From Streptomyces sp. NBC_01264 (lineage in GTDB: Bacteria > Actinomycetota > Actinomycetes > Streptomycetales > Streptomycetaceae), in contig NZ_JAPEOX010000001.1 in assembly GCF_026340675.1 (NCBI RefSeq), positions 5,146,001 to 5,210,000 of the forward strand: a stretch of 64,000 nt of DNA. Reading direction: 5' to 3'. The first letter of the stretch is position 1; each line of letters begins with the position of its first letter. The position numbers and the translations under genes were made by a program. This document shows, piece after piece, positions 17,730 to 25,265 of the stretch. Below the pieces are notes generated by a model. It was not told the origin of the DNA, made no database searches, and saw nothing but the letters and a program-made list of their open reading frames with translations.

Positions 17730-18455
17730 TCAGCCCGTGCCGGCGCCGGCGCCCTGGGCCGGGCAGGGGGAGGTGTCGCCCTGGCCCGGGCACTCGTCGA
17801 GGGTGAGCTGGGAGAGGTTCATGATTCCGGCCTCCGGGTCCCACACGTAGTCGGAGATGGAGACCTTCTTCGGGTTCGAGGTCGGCTCGCGCACCGCCAG
17901 GTGCTCGGCGGCCACCTCCACGCCCTCCAGCACCGCGCGCCGGGACAGGACGCGGGCGATCGTCCCGTCGTCCCGGACGGTGTAGACGCGCAGTTCGCTG
18001 ACCCGGCCGTCCATGTCCAGGGCGGTGATCAGCTCCGGGATCCCGTTGCCCGTCACATCGGCCAGGACCGGGGGCCGGACCGGGCAGTCGGGGCCGCCGT
18101 CCACAGCCTGTGCACAGAGCGCGAGGCGCTGGATCGCCCGGGGGTCGACGAGCCGGCCGGTGCCGGCGTCCGCGGCGGTGGCGGCGGTGACGTCGGCCCG
18201 TACGACGTCCACGGCGTTGACGCCCTTCATGGACAGCGAGGGGACCTTGGCGAGACCCGGGACGGCGGTGGCCGCGCCGGACTGCTGGCCGGGAGCCGGG
18301 GGGTCGGGACGGATGTCCTTCCACAGGGTGCGGGGGGCGTGGGCGTTGCCGAGGTCGCCGTCGTTCTGGAGGCCCTCCACGTCGGCGCAGCCCGTCGCCG
18401 CGGACAGGGCGGCCGCCAGCAGGAGGGCCCGGCTGCGCCGGAGGAAGGGCCTCAT
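17730..18455 (-). CDS. Secreted lipoprotein, kinase-linked, unknown function
   Basis: The 241-residue protein has a lipoprotein signal (MRPFLRRSRALLLAAALSAA, with Cys at about residue 23 in ATGC). It is probably anchored to the outer face of the membrane. The segment VLADVTGNGIPELITALDMDGRVSELRVYTV looks like an FG-GAP/VCBS beta-propeller blade with a DxxGNG calcium-type loop, although only one such blade is clear. Four later Cys residues may form disulfides. It is the first gene of a two-gene operon with the histidine kinase, so a sensory accessory role is plausible. I do not recognise a named family. Confidence 0.7.
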   Translation of the reverse strand: MRPFLRRSRALLLAAALSAATGCADVEGLQNDGDLGNAHAPRTLWKDIRPDPPAPGQQSGAATAVPGLAKVPSLSMKGVNAVDVVRADVTAATAADAGTGRLVDPRAIQRLALCAQAVDGGPDCPVRPPVLADVTGNGIPELITALDMDGRVSELRVYTVRDDGTIARVLSRRAVLEGVEVAAEHLAVREPTSNPKKVSISDYVWDPEAGIMNLSQLTLDECPGQGDTSPCPAQGAGAGTG

Positions 18456-18520
18456 GTGCTGATGCTCTCCCGCCGGCCGCGGGGTGGCCCGGGGGCGGAG
18501 CCATTGGGGGGACTGCGCGC

Positions 18521-18585
18521 CGCCACTACCAGGGGCTCCGCCCCTGGACCCCCGCGCCTCAAACGCCGGCGGGGCTGGATTTGGG
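18521..18585. repeat. Dispersed Streptomyces intergenic repeat, copy 1
   Basis: About 65 bp starting CGCCACTACCAGGGGCTCCG and ending GGCTGGATTTGGG. It holds a GGGGC-TCC-GCCCC hairpin and a GCCGGCGGGGCTGG segment. I recall near-identical sequences scattered in many Streptomyces genomes. A second copy starts 88 bp later. Confidence 0.75.
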
Positions 18586-18608
18586 CTGGGCCCGGTGGGT
18601 GGATGCGG

Positions 18609-18674
18609 CGCCGCTACCAGGGGCTCCGCCCCCAGGACCCCCGCGCCTCGAACGCCGGCGGGGCTGGATTTGGG
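18609..18674. repeat. Dispersed Streptomyces intergenic repeat, copy 2
   Basis: About 66 bp that match copy 1 at nearly every position (CGCCGCTACCAGGGGCTCCG to GGCTGGATTTGGG). The differences are a few substitutions and one added C in the GGGGCTCCGCCCC hairpin. It ends 14 bases before the stop of the FUSC gene and may help terminate that transcript. Confidence 0.75.
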
Positions 18675-18687
18675 GTCGGGGGCGCGG

Positions 18688-20730
18688 CTAGTTGTGGGTC
18701 GGGCTCGTGATGGCTCTGGCTGCTGAGAGTTCCTGGCGGACCGGGGAGAGGACGGAGGTTTCCTCCACCTCGGGGGGTGGGGTGGGGCGGAGCAGAGTGG
18801 GGGTGTCGACCCGGCGGACGCCGTGGGCCAGGGCCCGGAGGTCTTCGGCGATCGCCTCGACCTCCTGGGGGGCCGGGTGCGGCGCGCCGTGGTTGACCCG
18901 GACCCGGGCAGCCGTCGTCGCGTCGACGATCCGCTCGACGGCGACCACCAGCGGCCACCACGCGGCGGCCCGTTCCCCGGTCGGCGGAGGCTCGGTCAGC
19001 GCCCGCTGGAACTCGCTGCGCACGCCCGACAGGTCCCGGTAGATGCGGCGGCGGGCCTGGAGCCGGGCGGTGCGGGCCGCCCGCTGGCCCGCTTCGGTGT
19101 CGGGGCCGGCGCCGAAGGCGCGCTCCACGTACCGGGCGGTGTCGTCCACCGTGTCGGCGAGCCGGTCGCCGATCCGGGTGTGCCAGCTCTCGGGCCAGAG
19201 GAGGTATCCGGCGATCAGGGTGATGGCACAGCCGATCAGGCTGTCGAGCAGCCGGGGCCGGACCAGGTCGAAGCCCTGGTGGTTGAGCAGGTCGGAGAGG
19301 AGCAGGATGACCGGGGTGATCGCCGCGGTCTGGAAGGCGTAGCCCTTGACCGAGAAGACGGGGATGAGGGCCGCCAGGACCACCATGACGGGCACGTCCC
19401 ACCACCCCCGCGGCACCTCCGAGAGCACCGCGGCCGCGACGACGAGCCCGACGGCGGTGCCCAGCGCGCGCAGCACGGCGCGGGAGAACACCGAGCCGAA
19501 GTCGGGCTTGAGGACGAAGGTGACGGTCAGCGCGACCCAGTAGGAGCGCTCGATCTCCACCACCGACACGAGGGCCTGCGCCAGCCCGATGCACAGCGCG
19601 AGCCGCAGCCCGTACCTCCAGGAGGCCTCGGAGAACATCATGTCGCGCACCACCCGGCGGGCCCGGACCCGCAGCGCGGCGGGCCGGCCGAGCCGGTCGT
19701 CGACGTTGTGCATGTCCGGCTCGGCCAGGGGAACGATGGTCGCGGCGTGCCGCAGGGCCGCGTCGATGGCCCGCTCGGACTGTCCGTCGGGCGCGGGGAG
19801 GTCCAGTACGGGGGTGTCCGTGCGACCCTCCTCGACCGCCGTCGCCAGTTCCCGTACGGCCTCGGGGATCGCGGGGGAGAGGGGTCTGCGGCGCAGGTGC
19901 GCGGCGGGCGCGGCCTCGACGAGCGGGATCAGGACGTTCAGCTGGGCCAGCATCCGCACGAGCGAGGGACTGTGGCCGTGCACCCGGGCCCGGCGGCCCA
20001 GCACCAGGTCGTAGGCGTGGTTCAGGGCCTGGGTGACCTGCTGGCGGCGCTCCTCGTACGCGGGTCCCGGTCCGCCCGCGGCCTCCAGGCAGTCGGCCAG
20101 GGCCCGGTAGGCGGAGCCGACGGCCGCCCGCTCCGGCTGCCGGCCGCGCAGCGGCCAGCCCAGCAGGGTCAGCAGGAGGACGAACAGTCCGCCGGCGCTC
20201 AGCAGCAGGGGGGCCGTCCACCAGGGACTGGGCATCGGGAGGCCGGCGCCGACCACGGCGTTCAGCAGGAGCACCAGCCCGGAGGCGGAGGCCACCGTGC
20301 CGATGGAGGAGATCATCCCGGAGACCAGGGCGACCAGGGTGAGGACGCCGACCGCGACCCAGCCGTGCCCGAAGACCAGGGTGCCCACCGCGACGCCCAC
20401 GGCCCCGAAGAGCTGGGGCACGGCGATGTTCAGGATCCGCATCCGGTAGGCGTCCGCGGTGTCGCCGATGACCCCGGACAGGGCGCCCATCGAGACGAGC
20501 GCGCCGTACTCGGGCTCGTCGACGGCGAAGCCGACGGCCAGTGGCAGGGTCATGGCGATGGCCGCGCGCAGTGCGGCGGCCCAGGGGATCGGTGCGGAAC
20601 TCGGCCGCAGCCCCTTCAGCAGCCAGGCCGGCGGGGCCAGCGGACCGAACCGCCCGGCTGCCGCCGACGCGCCCCGTCCTGTCCGTCCGGCCCGCCCGGG
20701 CGGTATGTCCTCGGTGCGTTCGCTGCTCAT
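18688..20730 (-). CDS. FUSC-family (aromatic acid exporter-like) membrane protein
   Basis: The 680-residue protein has two blocks of about six membrane helices (residues about 50-200 and 370-520), each followed by a cytoplasmic helical region. This is the fusaric acid resistance/YccS architecture. The second block (RLALCIGLAQALVSVVEIERSYWVALTVTFVLKPDFGSVFSRAVLRALGT) contains the FUSC-type motif with PDFG and a later RALGT. Family members export aromatic acids or act as efflux channels. The ATG at 20730 follows GGAAGCGGGA; an upstream ATG at 20784 is possible but less well placed. Substrate is unknown. Its 3' end abuts a dispersed repeat. Confidence 0.85.
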   Translation of the reverse strand: MSSERTEDIPPGRAGRTGRGASAAAGRFGPLAPPAWLLKGLRPSSAPIPWAAALRAAIAMTLPLAVGFAVDEPEYGALVSMGALSGVIGDTADAYRMRILNIAVPQLFGAVGVAVGTLVFGHGWVAVGVLTLVALVSGMISSIGTVASASGLVLLLNAVVGAGLPMPSPWWTAPLLLSAGGLFVLLLTLLGWPLRGRQPERAAVGSAYRALADCLEAAGGPGPAYEERRQQVTQALNHAYDLVLGRRARVHGHSPSLVRMLAQLNVLIPLVEAAPAAHLRRRPLSPAIPEAVRELATAVEEGRTDTPVLDLPAPDGQSERAIDAALRHAATIVPLAEPDMHNVDDRLGRPAALRVRARRVVRDMMFSEASWRYGLRLALCIGLAQALVSVVEIERSYWVALTVTFVLKPDFGSVFSRAVLRALGTAVGLVVAAAVLSEVPRGWWDVPVMVVLAALIPVFSVKGYAFQTAAITPVILLLSDLLNHQGFDLVRPRLLDSLIGCAITLIAGYLLWPESWHTRIGDRLADTVDDTARYVERAFGAGPDTEAGQRAARTARLQARRRIYRDLSGVRSEFQRALTEPPPTGERAAAWWPLVVAVERIVDATTAARVRVNHGAPHPAPQEVEAIAEDLRALAHGVRRVDTPTLLRPTPPPEVEETSVLSPVRQELSAARAITSPTHN

Positions 20731-20823
20731 TCCCGCTTCCGTGCCGCCGCTCGTGAATCGGTTCTTCTGTGCTGTTCTCAGCATTCTTCTACGGATTTAC
20801 GTGCCAATCCGCCGGTTCCGAGC

Positions 20824-21651
20824 TTATGGGGTGCGGCGCAGTCGGCCCGCCAGCCAGGAGGCCAGCGCGGCGGCGAGCCCGACGGCCAGCACCACCCAGG
20901 CTGTGGTCCGCAGGAACGAGGTGAGGGCGTCGTACACCGCTTCGGCCGCCGCCCGGTCGATGTCGGCCGGCAGGTCGTCCAGGGTGAGGCGGCGGCACAC
21001 GACCACGGCCACCCACAGCAGGACGGCCCCGACCGCCAGTCCGAGCCCGGTCGCCAGGACGGCCCGGCGGCGCCGGACGGCCACGATGACGGCGACCGCG
21101 GCCAGCACCACGGTGAGCACGGGGAGCCAGACCCCGGCGATCTGCAGCATGCGGAAGCCCTTCCGGAGCGCGCCGAGGTTGTCGTACTCCATGACCTTCA
21201 CCGAGAGGTGGGTCTCGGGGATGCGGTCGGCGAGCGGCACCCCGTTCTCGATGAGATCGGTCTTGATGCTGGCGATCACGGGCGCGAGGTCGATGGTCAC
21301 GGCGTTGCCGTCACCGGTGGTGAGTGCCTGGAAGAAGGCGCCGTGGGCGGCGCGGTTCGCGGCGTCCCAGGCGGTGCGGTAGGCCGGGGTGCCCACGAAG
21401 GAGCGCAGGGCCTCGCCGAGCAGGGCGTCGACCCCGCCCTGGAAGGGGCCGGCGTCGATCTGCCCGGAGAGGGCCCGGCCGGCCTGGGTGACGACGAGGT
21501 TCTGCACGGCGGGATCCGAGGCGAGCGGGGACATGGCCGTGGTGTAGCGGTCGGCGCTGCCGAGCTCGTGGTCGGCCCAGTACGCGACGGCGCTCGCGGG
21601 CACCAGCAGGGCCACGAGCGCGATGAGTACCGCCGAGAGGAAGGTCCGCAC
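20824..21651 (-). CDS. Hypothetical membrane protein with large extracytoplasmic domain
   Basis: The 275-residue protein has an N-terminal helix (TFLSAVLIALVALLVPASAVA, after VR). An extracytoplasmic domain of about 130 residues contains NLVVTQAGRALSGQI and Asp/Glu-rich stretches. Three C-terminal hydrophobic segments follow and the tail is basic. I recognise it only as a conserved actinobacterial membrane protein type. I chose GTG 21651; the open frame continues to 21813 but would run through the Rrf2 promoter. It is divergent from the Rrf2 regulator gene, with 115 bases between the starts. Confidence 0.7.
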   Translation of the reverse strand: MRTFLSAVLIALVALLVPASAVAYWADHELGSADRYTTAMSPLASDPAVQNLVVTQAGRALSGQIDAGPFQGGVDALLGEALRSFVGTPAYRTAWDAANRAAHGAFFQALTTGDGNAVTIDLAPVIASIKTDLIENGVPLADRIPETHLSVKVMEYDNLGALRKGFRMLQIAGVWLPVLTVVLAAVAVIVAVRRRRAVLATGLGLAVGAVLLWVAVVVCRRLTLDDLPADIDRAAAEAVYDALTSFLRTTAWVVLAVGLAAALASWLAGRLRRTP

Positions 21652-21730
21652 GTCACCAGGGAAAGGGGGCCGGGCGCGCGGCGCGAGCCGGGTTGCTGCG
21701 GCCGGGTGGTGCGGGCCGGGCGTATCTCTC

Positions 21731-21763
21731 TTGCCGACTCTAATCTGGATATCTAATATCCAG
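21731..21763 (+). promoter_or_regulatory. Promoter and overlapping palindromic operator of the Rrf2 gene
   Basis: TTGCCG (21731-21736) and TAATAT (21754-21759) are spaced by exactly 17 bases. The inverted repeat CTGGATAT-CTA-ATATCCAG (21745-21763) overlaps the -10 element. The ATG at 21767 lies 8 bases after the -10, so the transcript is probably leaderless. The layout suggests autorepression by the Rrf2 protein. Confidence 0.65.
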
Positions 21764-21766
21764 GTT

Positions 21767-22246
21767 ATGAAGATGAGCGAGGGCGTCGAATGGGCCCTGC
21801 ACAGCTGCCTCAACCTGGCCTGGAGCGGCGACGGCCGGGCGGTCTCGGCGGCCCGGCTGGCGGCCTGGCACGACCTGCCCGCGGCCTACCTCAACAAGCA
21901 GCTCCAGGCCCTGGCCCGGGCGGGCATCGTCACCTCCACCCCCGGTCCGCGGGGCGGCTTCCGCCTCGCGCGCCCGCTCGACTCCATCTCGCTCATGGAC
22001 GTGGTCGCCGCCGTCGAAGGGCCGGACGAGGCCTTCCGGTGTGCGGAGATCCGGCAGCAGGGCCCCGGCGGCGGCCAGGAGCCGCCCGCGGCCGACTGCG
22101 CCATCGCGCACGCGATGGGCCGGGCCGAACTGGCCTGGCGCCGCGCGCTGGCCGCCCAGACCCTCGACGAGATCCGGCAGCAGGCCGAACGGCAGGCCCC
22201 CGAGGCCCCCGAGCGGCTCCGGGCCTGGCTCGCGACCGCCCGCTAG
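21767..22246 (+). CDS. Rrf2-family transcriptional regulator without Fe-S cysteines
   Basis: The 159-residue winged-helix protein begins MKMSEGVEWALHSCLNLAW and contains LPAAYLNKQLQALARAGIVTSTPGPRGGFRLARPLDSISLMDVVAAVEG, the Rrf2 core and wing. Its Cys residues are at about positions 14, 91 and 108, not in the compact IscR/NsrR cluster pattern. It is therefore probably not a classical Fe-S sensor. ATG 21767 is favoured because the promoter -10 is 8 bases upstream; ATG 21773 is the alternative. A RidA gene follows after 46 bases, a common pairing. The regulator probably senses a reactive metabolite or oxidant and controls itself and ridA. Confidence 0.85.
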   Translation: MKMSEGVEWALHSCLNLAWSGDGRAVSAARLAAWHDLPAAYLNKQLQALARAGIVTSTPGPRGGFRLARPLDSISLMDVVAAVEGPDEAFRCAEIRQQGPGGGQEPPAADCAIAHAMGRAELAWRRALAAQTLDEIRQQAERQAPEAPERLRAWLATAR

Positions 22247-22292
22247 GCCCGGGCACCACCCACCCCTTGGACAACTGACCCAGGAGCTTGGA

Positions 22293-22700
22293 ATGACGCG
22301 CAGCATCACCAACCCGGCAGAACTCCACGACCCCACCGGCTACGGCTACAGCCACATCGTCTCCGCGCCCGGGGAGCAGGTCTTCATAGCCGGCCAGTAC
22401 GGCTCCGATCCGAGCGGCCACGTGGTCTCCGACGCCTTCGACGCCCAGGTCGGGCAGGCCTTCGCCAACCTCCGCACCGCCCTGGAGGCCGTGGGCCTGG
22501 GCCTGGGCGACGTGGTCCGGATCGGGACGTACGTCGTCGGGCACGACCAGGGGAAGCTGGAGGTGCTGCTGAAGCACCTGCACGCCGCCTGGGGCACCGC
22601 ACTGCCCGCCCAGACGCTGATCGGCGTGGCCGCGCTCGCCCTGCCGGACATGCTCTTCGAGATCGACGCGGTGGCGGTACGGGCGGCCTCCGGCGCATAG
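22293..22700 (+). CDS. RidA family protein
   Basis: The 135-residue protein matches the YjgF/YER057c/UK114 family. It has an N-terminal strand set (SHIVSAPGEQVFIAGQYGSDPSG), the stretch QAFANLRTALEAVGLGLGDVVRIGTYV, and the C-terminal PAQTLIGVAALALPDMLFEIDAVAV. RidA enzymes hydrolyse reactive enamine/imine intermediates formed by PLP enzymes. The key Arg that binds the substrate carboxylate in archetypal RidA would lie in the PARxxxxV motif. Here the motif reads PAQTLIGV, so Gln replaces that Arg and this may be a non-archetypal Rid subgroup with another substrate. It is translated after the Rrf2 gene in the same operon. Confidence 0.88.
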   Translation: MTRSITNPAELHDPTGYGYSHIVSAPGEQVFIAGQYGSDPSGHVVSDAFDAQVGQAFANLRTALEAVGLGLGDVVRIGTYVVGHDQGKLEVLLKHLHAAWGTALPAQTLIGVAALALPDMLFEIDAVAVRAASGA

Positions 22701-22771
22701 CCGGGGGACTGCTCCGGTTGCCGGTCCCCGGTTGCGGGTGTGCCCTGGATGATGGGAGAGAGGAGCCCGTC

Positions 22772-23200
22772 ATGACACATGCGGCACCCACCGCCCCCCG
22801 GGGGCACCGGCAGCCGGCGTCCGGTACGGCGGCCCACACGAGCAGGTCGGCCCTCGTCCGGCCGCTGCTCATGGGACTGGTCTACGGCGTCTACGCCGCC
22901 TTCATGAAACGTCAGATGGGGCCCGTCGACGCGGGCAACGTCTTCTACGGGATCCTGTGCGGCGCGATCTTCGCCGCCTGCCTGGTGGCCCTCGCCCGGA
23001 TCGGCCCGCGGCTGGCGCAGGAGCCGCACGCGGCGACGTACGGGATCTTCGCCGGCATCGCCTTCGGCTACCTGTACAGCCTGGCCGGTGAGTCGATCCT
23101 GAAGAGCTCGGGCCTGGGCCTGCTCGTCGGCGTGGGCGTCGGCGTGGCGGCCTTCTACCGCTACCACACGCGCAACGCCCCCCAGAGGTCGTCCGCCTAA
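22772..23200 (+). CDS. Small membrane protein, unknown function
   Basis: The 142-residue protein has a polar N-terminus (MTHAAPTAPRGHRQPASG) and three to four hydrophobic segments (VRPLLMGLVYGVYAAF, VFYGILCGAIFAACLVAL, TYGIFAGIAFGYLYSLAG, GLGLLVGVGVGVAAFYRY). The ATG at 22772 has an AGAGAGGAG ribosome site, and an earlier in-frame start at 22718 lacks one. It follows ridA by 71 bases and ends before a strong terminator, so it may close the Rrf2-ridA operon. I do not recognise a named family. Confidence 0.7.
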   Translation: MTHAAPTAPRGHRQPASGTAAHTSRSALVRPLLMGLVYGVYAAFMKRQMGPVDAGNVFYGILCGAIFAACLVALARIGPRLAQEPHAATYGIFAGIAFGYLYSLAGESILKSSGLGLLVGVGVGVAAFYRYHTRNAPQRSSA

Positions 23201-23229
23201 GCCGTGCGGGCCGGAAGCCGTTCACGCCG

Positions 23230-23266
23230 GAGCCCCGGCCCCCGCCGTGTGCGGGGGCCGGGGCTC
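23230..23266 (+). terminator. Rho-independent terminator
   Basis: AGCCCCGGCCCCCGC and its exact complement GCGGGGGCCGGGGCT form a 15-bp stem around a 5-base loop, with an extra G-C pair outside. CTTTT follows at 23271. It lies 30 bases after the stop of the small membrane protein gene. Confidence 0.85.
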
Positions 23267-23456
23267 GGTACTTTTGGCAGGGCGAATCCGGACAAAAGAC
23301 TGAGGTCGTTCCACGGGTGGGTGCCGGAGACTGAACGAGGCGCCGGTTCCCGTGCTCCGTGGTCGAACCTCACGTGACCACTCTCCGTTGCCGAGGGCGC
23401 GGGAACCGGTGCCTCCCCATGCCCTGACGCCCCCGCGGGGCGTCCTGTTCGAGGTC

Positions 23457-23615
23457 CTACGCCGCCGTGTCGTCCCCGGCCGGGGCTTCGGCGGTCGTCT
23501 GGGCGGTCTTGGCGGACTCGGGTTCCGGCTGGCGCACGGGCGGGGCCGGCGGCGAGAAGCGGGCGGCCTCGGCGCGGAGCATGGCGTTCAGGGCGAGGTA
23601 CGGGTCGAAGGACAT
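23457..23615 (-). CDS. Small hypothetical protein (52 aa)
   Basis: A short frame encodes MSFDPYLALNAMLRAEAARF followed by a Pro/Ala/Glu-rich, disordered-looking tail ending GDDTAA. Third positions are almost all G or C. GAGG lies 8 bases before the ATG. It sits on the same strand as, and 97 bases downstream of, the secreted hypothetical gene, so it may be the last gene of that group. No family is recognised. The amphipathic first 20 residues and disordered tail suggest a small adaptor or membrane-associated peptide, but this is a guess. Confidence 0.5.
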   Translation of the reverse strand: MSFDPYLALNAMLRAEAARFSPPAPPVRQPEPESAKTAQTTAEAPAGDDTAA

Positions 23616-23712
23616 GGCGGAGCCTCACGGTGTTTCGGGGGTGTGGGGGGACGCGCGCCGAGGCCGTTGGTGTGCCGGGCGCGCGGTGCTGCTGCTCAGC
23701 CGCTCGGCCAGG

Positions 23713-24111
23713 TCAGCAGCGCAGGACCACATTCCGTACCGCCCGCAGGGAAGCCGCCGGTGCGGCGGCCCCCGCCGGGTGCGGGGCCGGCTCCGAGGGT
23801 CCGGACCGGGGAGGTTTCACGTGAAACACCGGCCGCTGCAGTCCCCGTACGCCGGGGACTCCTCGCGCCGGGACCCGTACCGCCACCCGTACTTCGGGAT
23901 CGCCGGCCGGATCGGAGGGTGCCTCCGTGGGCTCGGCCGGGGCAGTGGGGGCGGAGCGGGGGCCTTCGGCCGTCGCGGTGGACGGTCCGGCCCCGCCGAC
24001 TCCGAACAGGCACAGCAGCACGACGCAGAGCACCGTCAGGGCCGTCATCAGGGCCCTGTCCGGTGCCGTCCGTGCATGGCGCGCATGCTGCGCGTGCCGC
24101 GTACCGCTCAT
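23713..24111 (-). CDS. Hypothetical secreted or membrane-anchored protein carrying a parS in its coding DNA
   Basis: The 132-residue product has a basic His/Arg-rich N-terminus, one hydrophobic helix (ALMTALTVLCVVLLCLFGVGG) and a Pro/Ala-rich tail. The parS core at 23814-23827 is read in frame as FHVK, a typical translation of parS inside genes. ATG 24111 is the start that gives the basic-hydrophobic signal; an upstream ATG at 24156 is possible. It lies downstream of the degenerate sortase on the same strand, behind a terminator-like hairpin. No function can be given, and the coding call itself is moderate because the tail is low complexity. Confidence 0.5.
   Translation of the reverse strand: MSGTRHAQHARHARTAPDRALMTALTVLCVVLLCLFGVGGAGPSTATAEGPRSAPTAPAEPTEAPSDPAGDPEVRVAVRVPARGVPGVRGLQRPVFHVKPPRSGPSEPAPHPAGAAAPAASLRAVRNVVLRC
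23813..23828. other. Second parS (ParB-binding) site
   Basis: GGTTTCACGTGAAACA matches the 16-bp Streptomyces parS consensus at 15 of 16 positions, with the 14-bp core GTTTCACGTGAAAC intact. It lies within a small minus-strand reading frame, about 7.4 kb from the first parS. Confidence 0.85.
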
Positions 24112-24182
24112 GCGGAGGGTCTGCCCCGACACGCGGGCGGACTCTCCCCCGGACACGCAGCGTCCCCCGACCGGGGGACGAA

Positions 24183-24221
24183 GACACCCCCTGCGGCTGT
24201 CAGGTGGCCGCAGGGGGTGTC
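24183..24221 (-). terminator. Hairpin terminator after the sortase-like gene
   Basis: GACACCCCCTGCGGC pairs perfectly with GCCGCAGGGGGTGTC around a 9-base loop. It starts 24 bases after the stop of the minus-strand sortase-like gene. No U-run is present, as is common in Streptomyces. Confidence 0.7.
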
Positions 24222-24244
24222 CGTCCTTCGGGTGTCGCCGCCGG

Positions 24245-24892
24245 TCAGGGCAGGGTGCGGCGATGGCCGGTGAGGCGGGCCAGTACCGCCGTTTCGCCGC
24301 TGATCAACCGGAGTTGGGCCCGCCCGGACGGCCCGCCCCGCCCGGAGATCCCGGGGGAGACCCGGGTCACGGTGAACACGGCCGTACGCCGGTCGGCGCG
24401 CTCGACCTCGATCGTCTGCCCGCGCCGCAGTTCGCCCAGCCGCGGCAGGTCTCCGAAGACCACGGCGGTACCCGCCGCGCCCGGGGGCGGGCTCGCGAAG
24501 TCCCACACGGCACTGTCCGGGACGGGAGGCTTGGCATCGGCGGCGCCGGGCTGGAGGTCCGCCGCGTGCGCCCCGCCGGACGGCGCACCGCCCGTCAGCG
24601 GTACGTCCGTTCCGAGGACCGGGACGACCAGGCGCAGCGGCGGTGAGGCCGGCAGGGCCGTGACCCCCGGCCGTCCGGGCCGCCGGGCGCCCTTGCCGGT
24701 GGTGTGTCCGCCGGAGTGCTCCAGCTGCCGGGCCAGCCGGCGCGGGCCGGACAGCCCCAGGACCCGCGAGGGCAGGGCGTCGCCCGCGGTCGGGGCGGCG
24801 GGCCGGCCGCCTTCGGTGGTGCGCAACACCCCTAGGCCGGTGCACAGCAGAGCCACCGTCAGTACGCCGACCACCCACTTGGCGCGGGGCAT
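24245..24892 (-). CDS. Sortase-fold protein (class E/F-like) lacking catalytic His and Cys
   Basis: The 215-residue protein has an N-terminal signal anchor (KWVVGVLTVALLCTGLGVL), a Pro/Arg-rich linker and a C-terminal sortase-like domain. The core LRLVVPVLGTDVPLTG, then VWDFASPPPGAAGTAVVFGD, then LGELRRGQTIEVERADRRTAVFTVTRV, then QLRLISG follows the order of class F sortases. Where active enzymes read GH with catalytic His, this one has FGD (residues 146-148). Where they read ITC with catalytic Cys, it has ISG (197-199). The only Cys is in the signal region. The beta-hairpin after the His site is also missing. It is therefore probably a non-catalytic sortase-fold protein or a decaying gene. 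Confidence 0.65.
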   Translation of the reverse strand: MPRAKWVVGVLTVALLCTGLGVLRTTEGGRPAAPTAGDALPSRVLGLSGPRRLARQLEHSGGHTTGKGARRPGRPGVTALPASPPLRLVVPVLGTDVPLTGGAPSGGAHAADLQPGAADAKPPVPDSAVWDFASPPPGAAGTAVVFGDLPRLGELRRGQTIEVERADRRTAVFTVTRVSPGISGRGGPSGRAQLRLISGETAVLARLTGHRRTLP

Positions 24893-25265
24893 GGGAATCC
24901 TTCCTGGTCCAGCCCGGGCGGCCGGTCCCGAGAGCAGTGGACCCTTCCCTGCCCCCCCGGCGGTGCGCGTAACACGGCGAACTGACGGCGAGTCACCGCC
25001 CTGTCACCCGTCCTCCGGCGCGTCTTCGCAGCTGGAGGCCGGTGGGTCGGGGCGGGAGCCGGGGTGGGGGCGTGCGCCCGAACGGGTGAGAACGTCAGGG
25101 GCGGACCTTGGGCGTGTCGGATCGGCGGCACGTTCTGCCACATGCGAAAACCTGTCAAGCCGGACGATATGACGGACCGTCGGCCGGAGTTGCGGGGTGG
25201 GGGCGGGCCGCTTGTCCTTGGATCATGAATGATCCTTACGCGTATGCCCTGGCCATGGGGTCCCC
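24893..25265. other. Gene-poor stretch upstream of the sortase-like gene
   Basis: Apart from the likely promoter of the minus-strand sortase-like gene, I see nothing well supported in these 373 bases. A TTGACA (complement of TGTCAA at 25152-25157) could be a -35 element on the minus strand but has no clear -10 partner. The plus-strand frame beginning at 25225 is discussed under rejected items. Confidence 0.5.

Noticed and set aside
23352..25172. 606-codon plus-strand frame across small minus-strand genes
   Set aside because: Composition is Arg/Pro/Gly-rich without any domain. The minus strand shows a sortase-like protein and signal-peptide-like segments.
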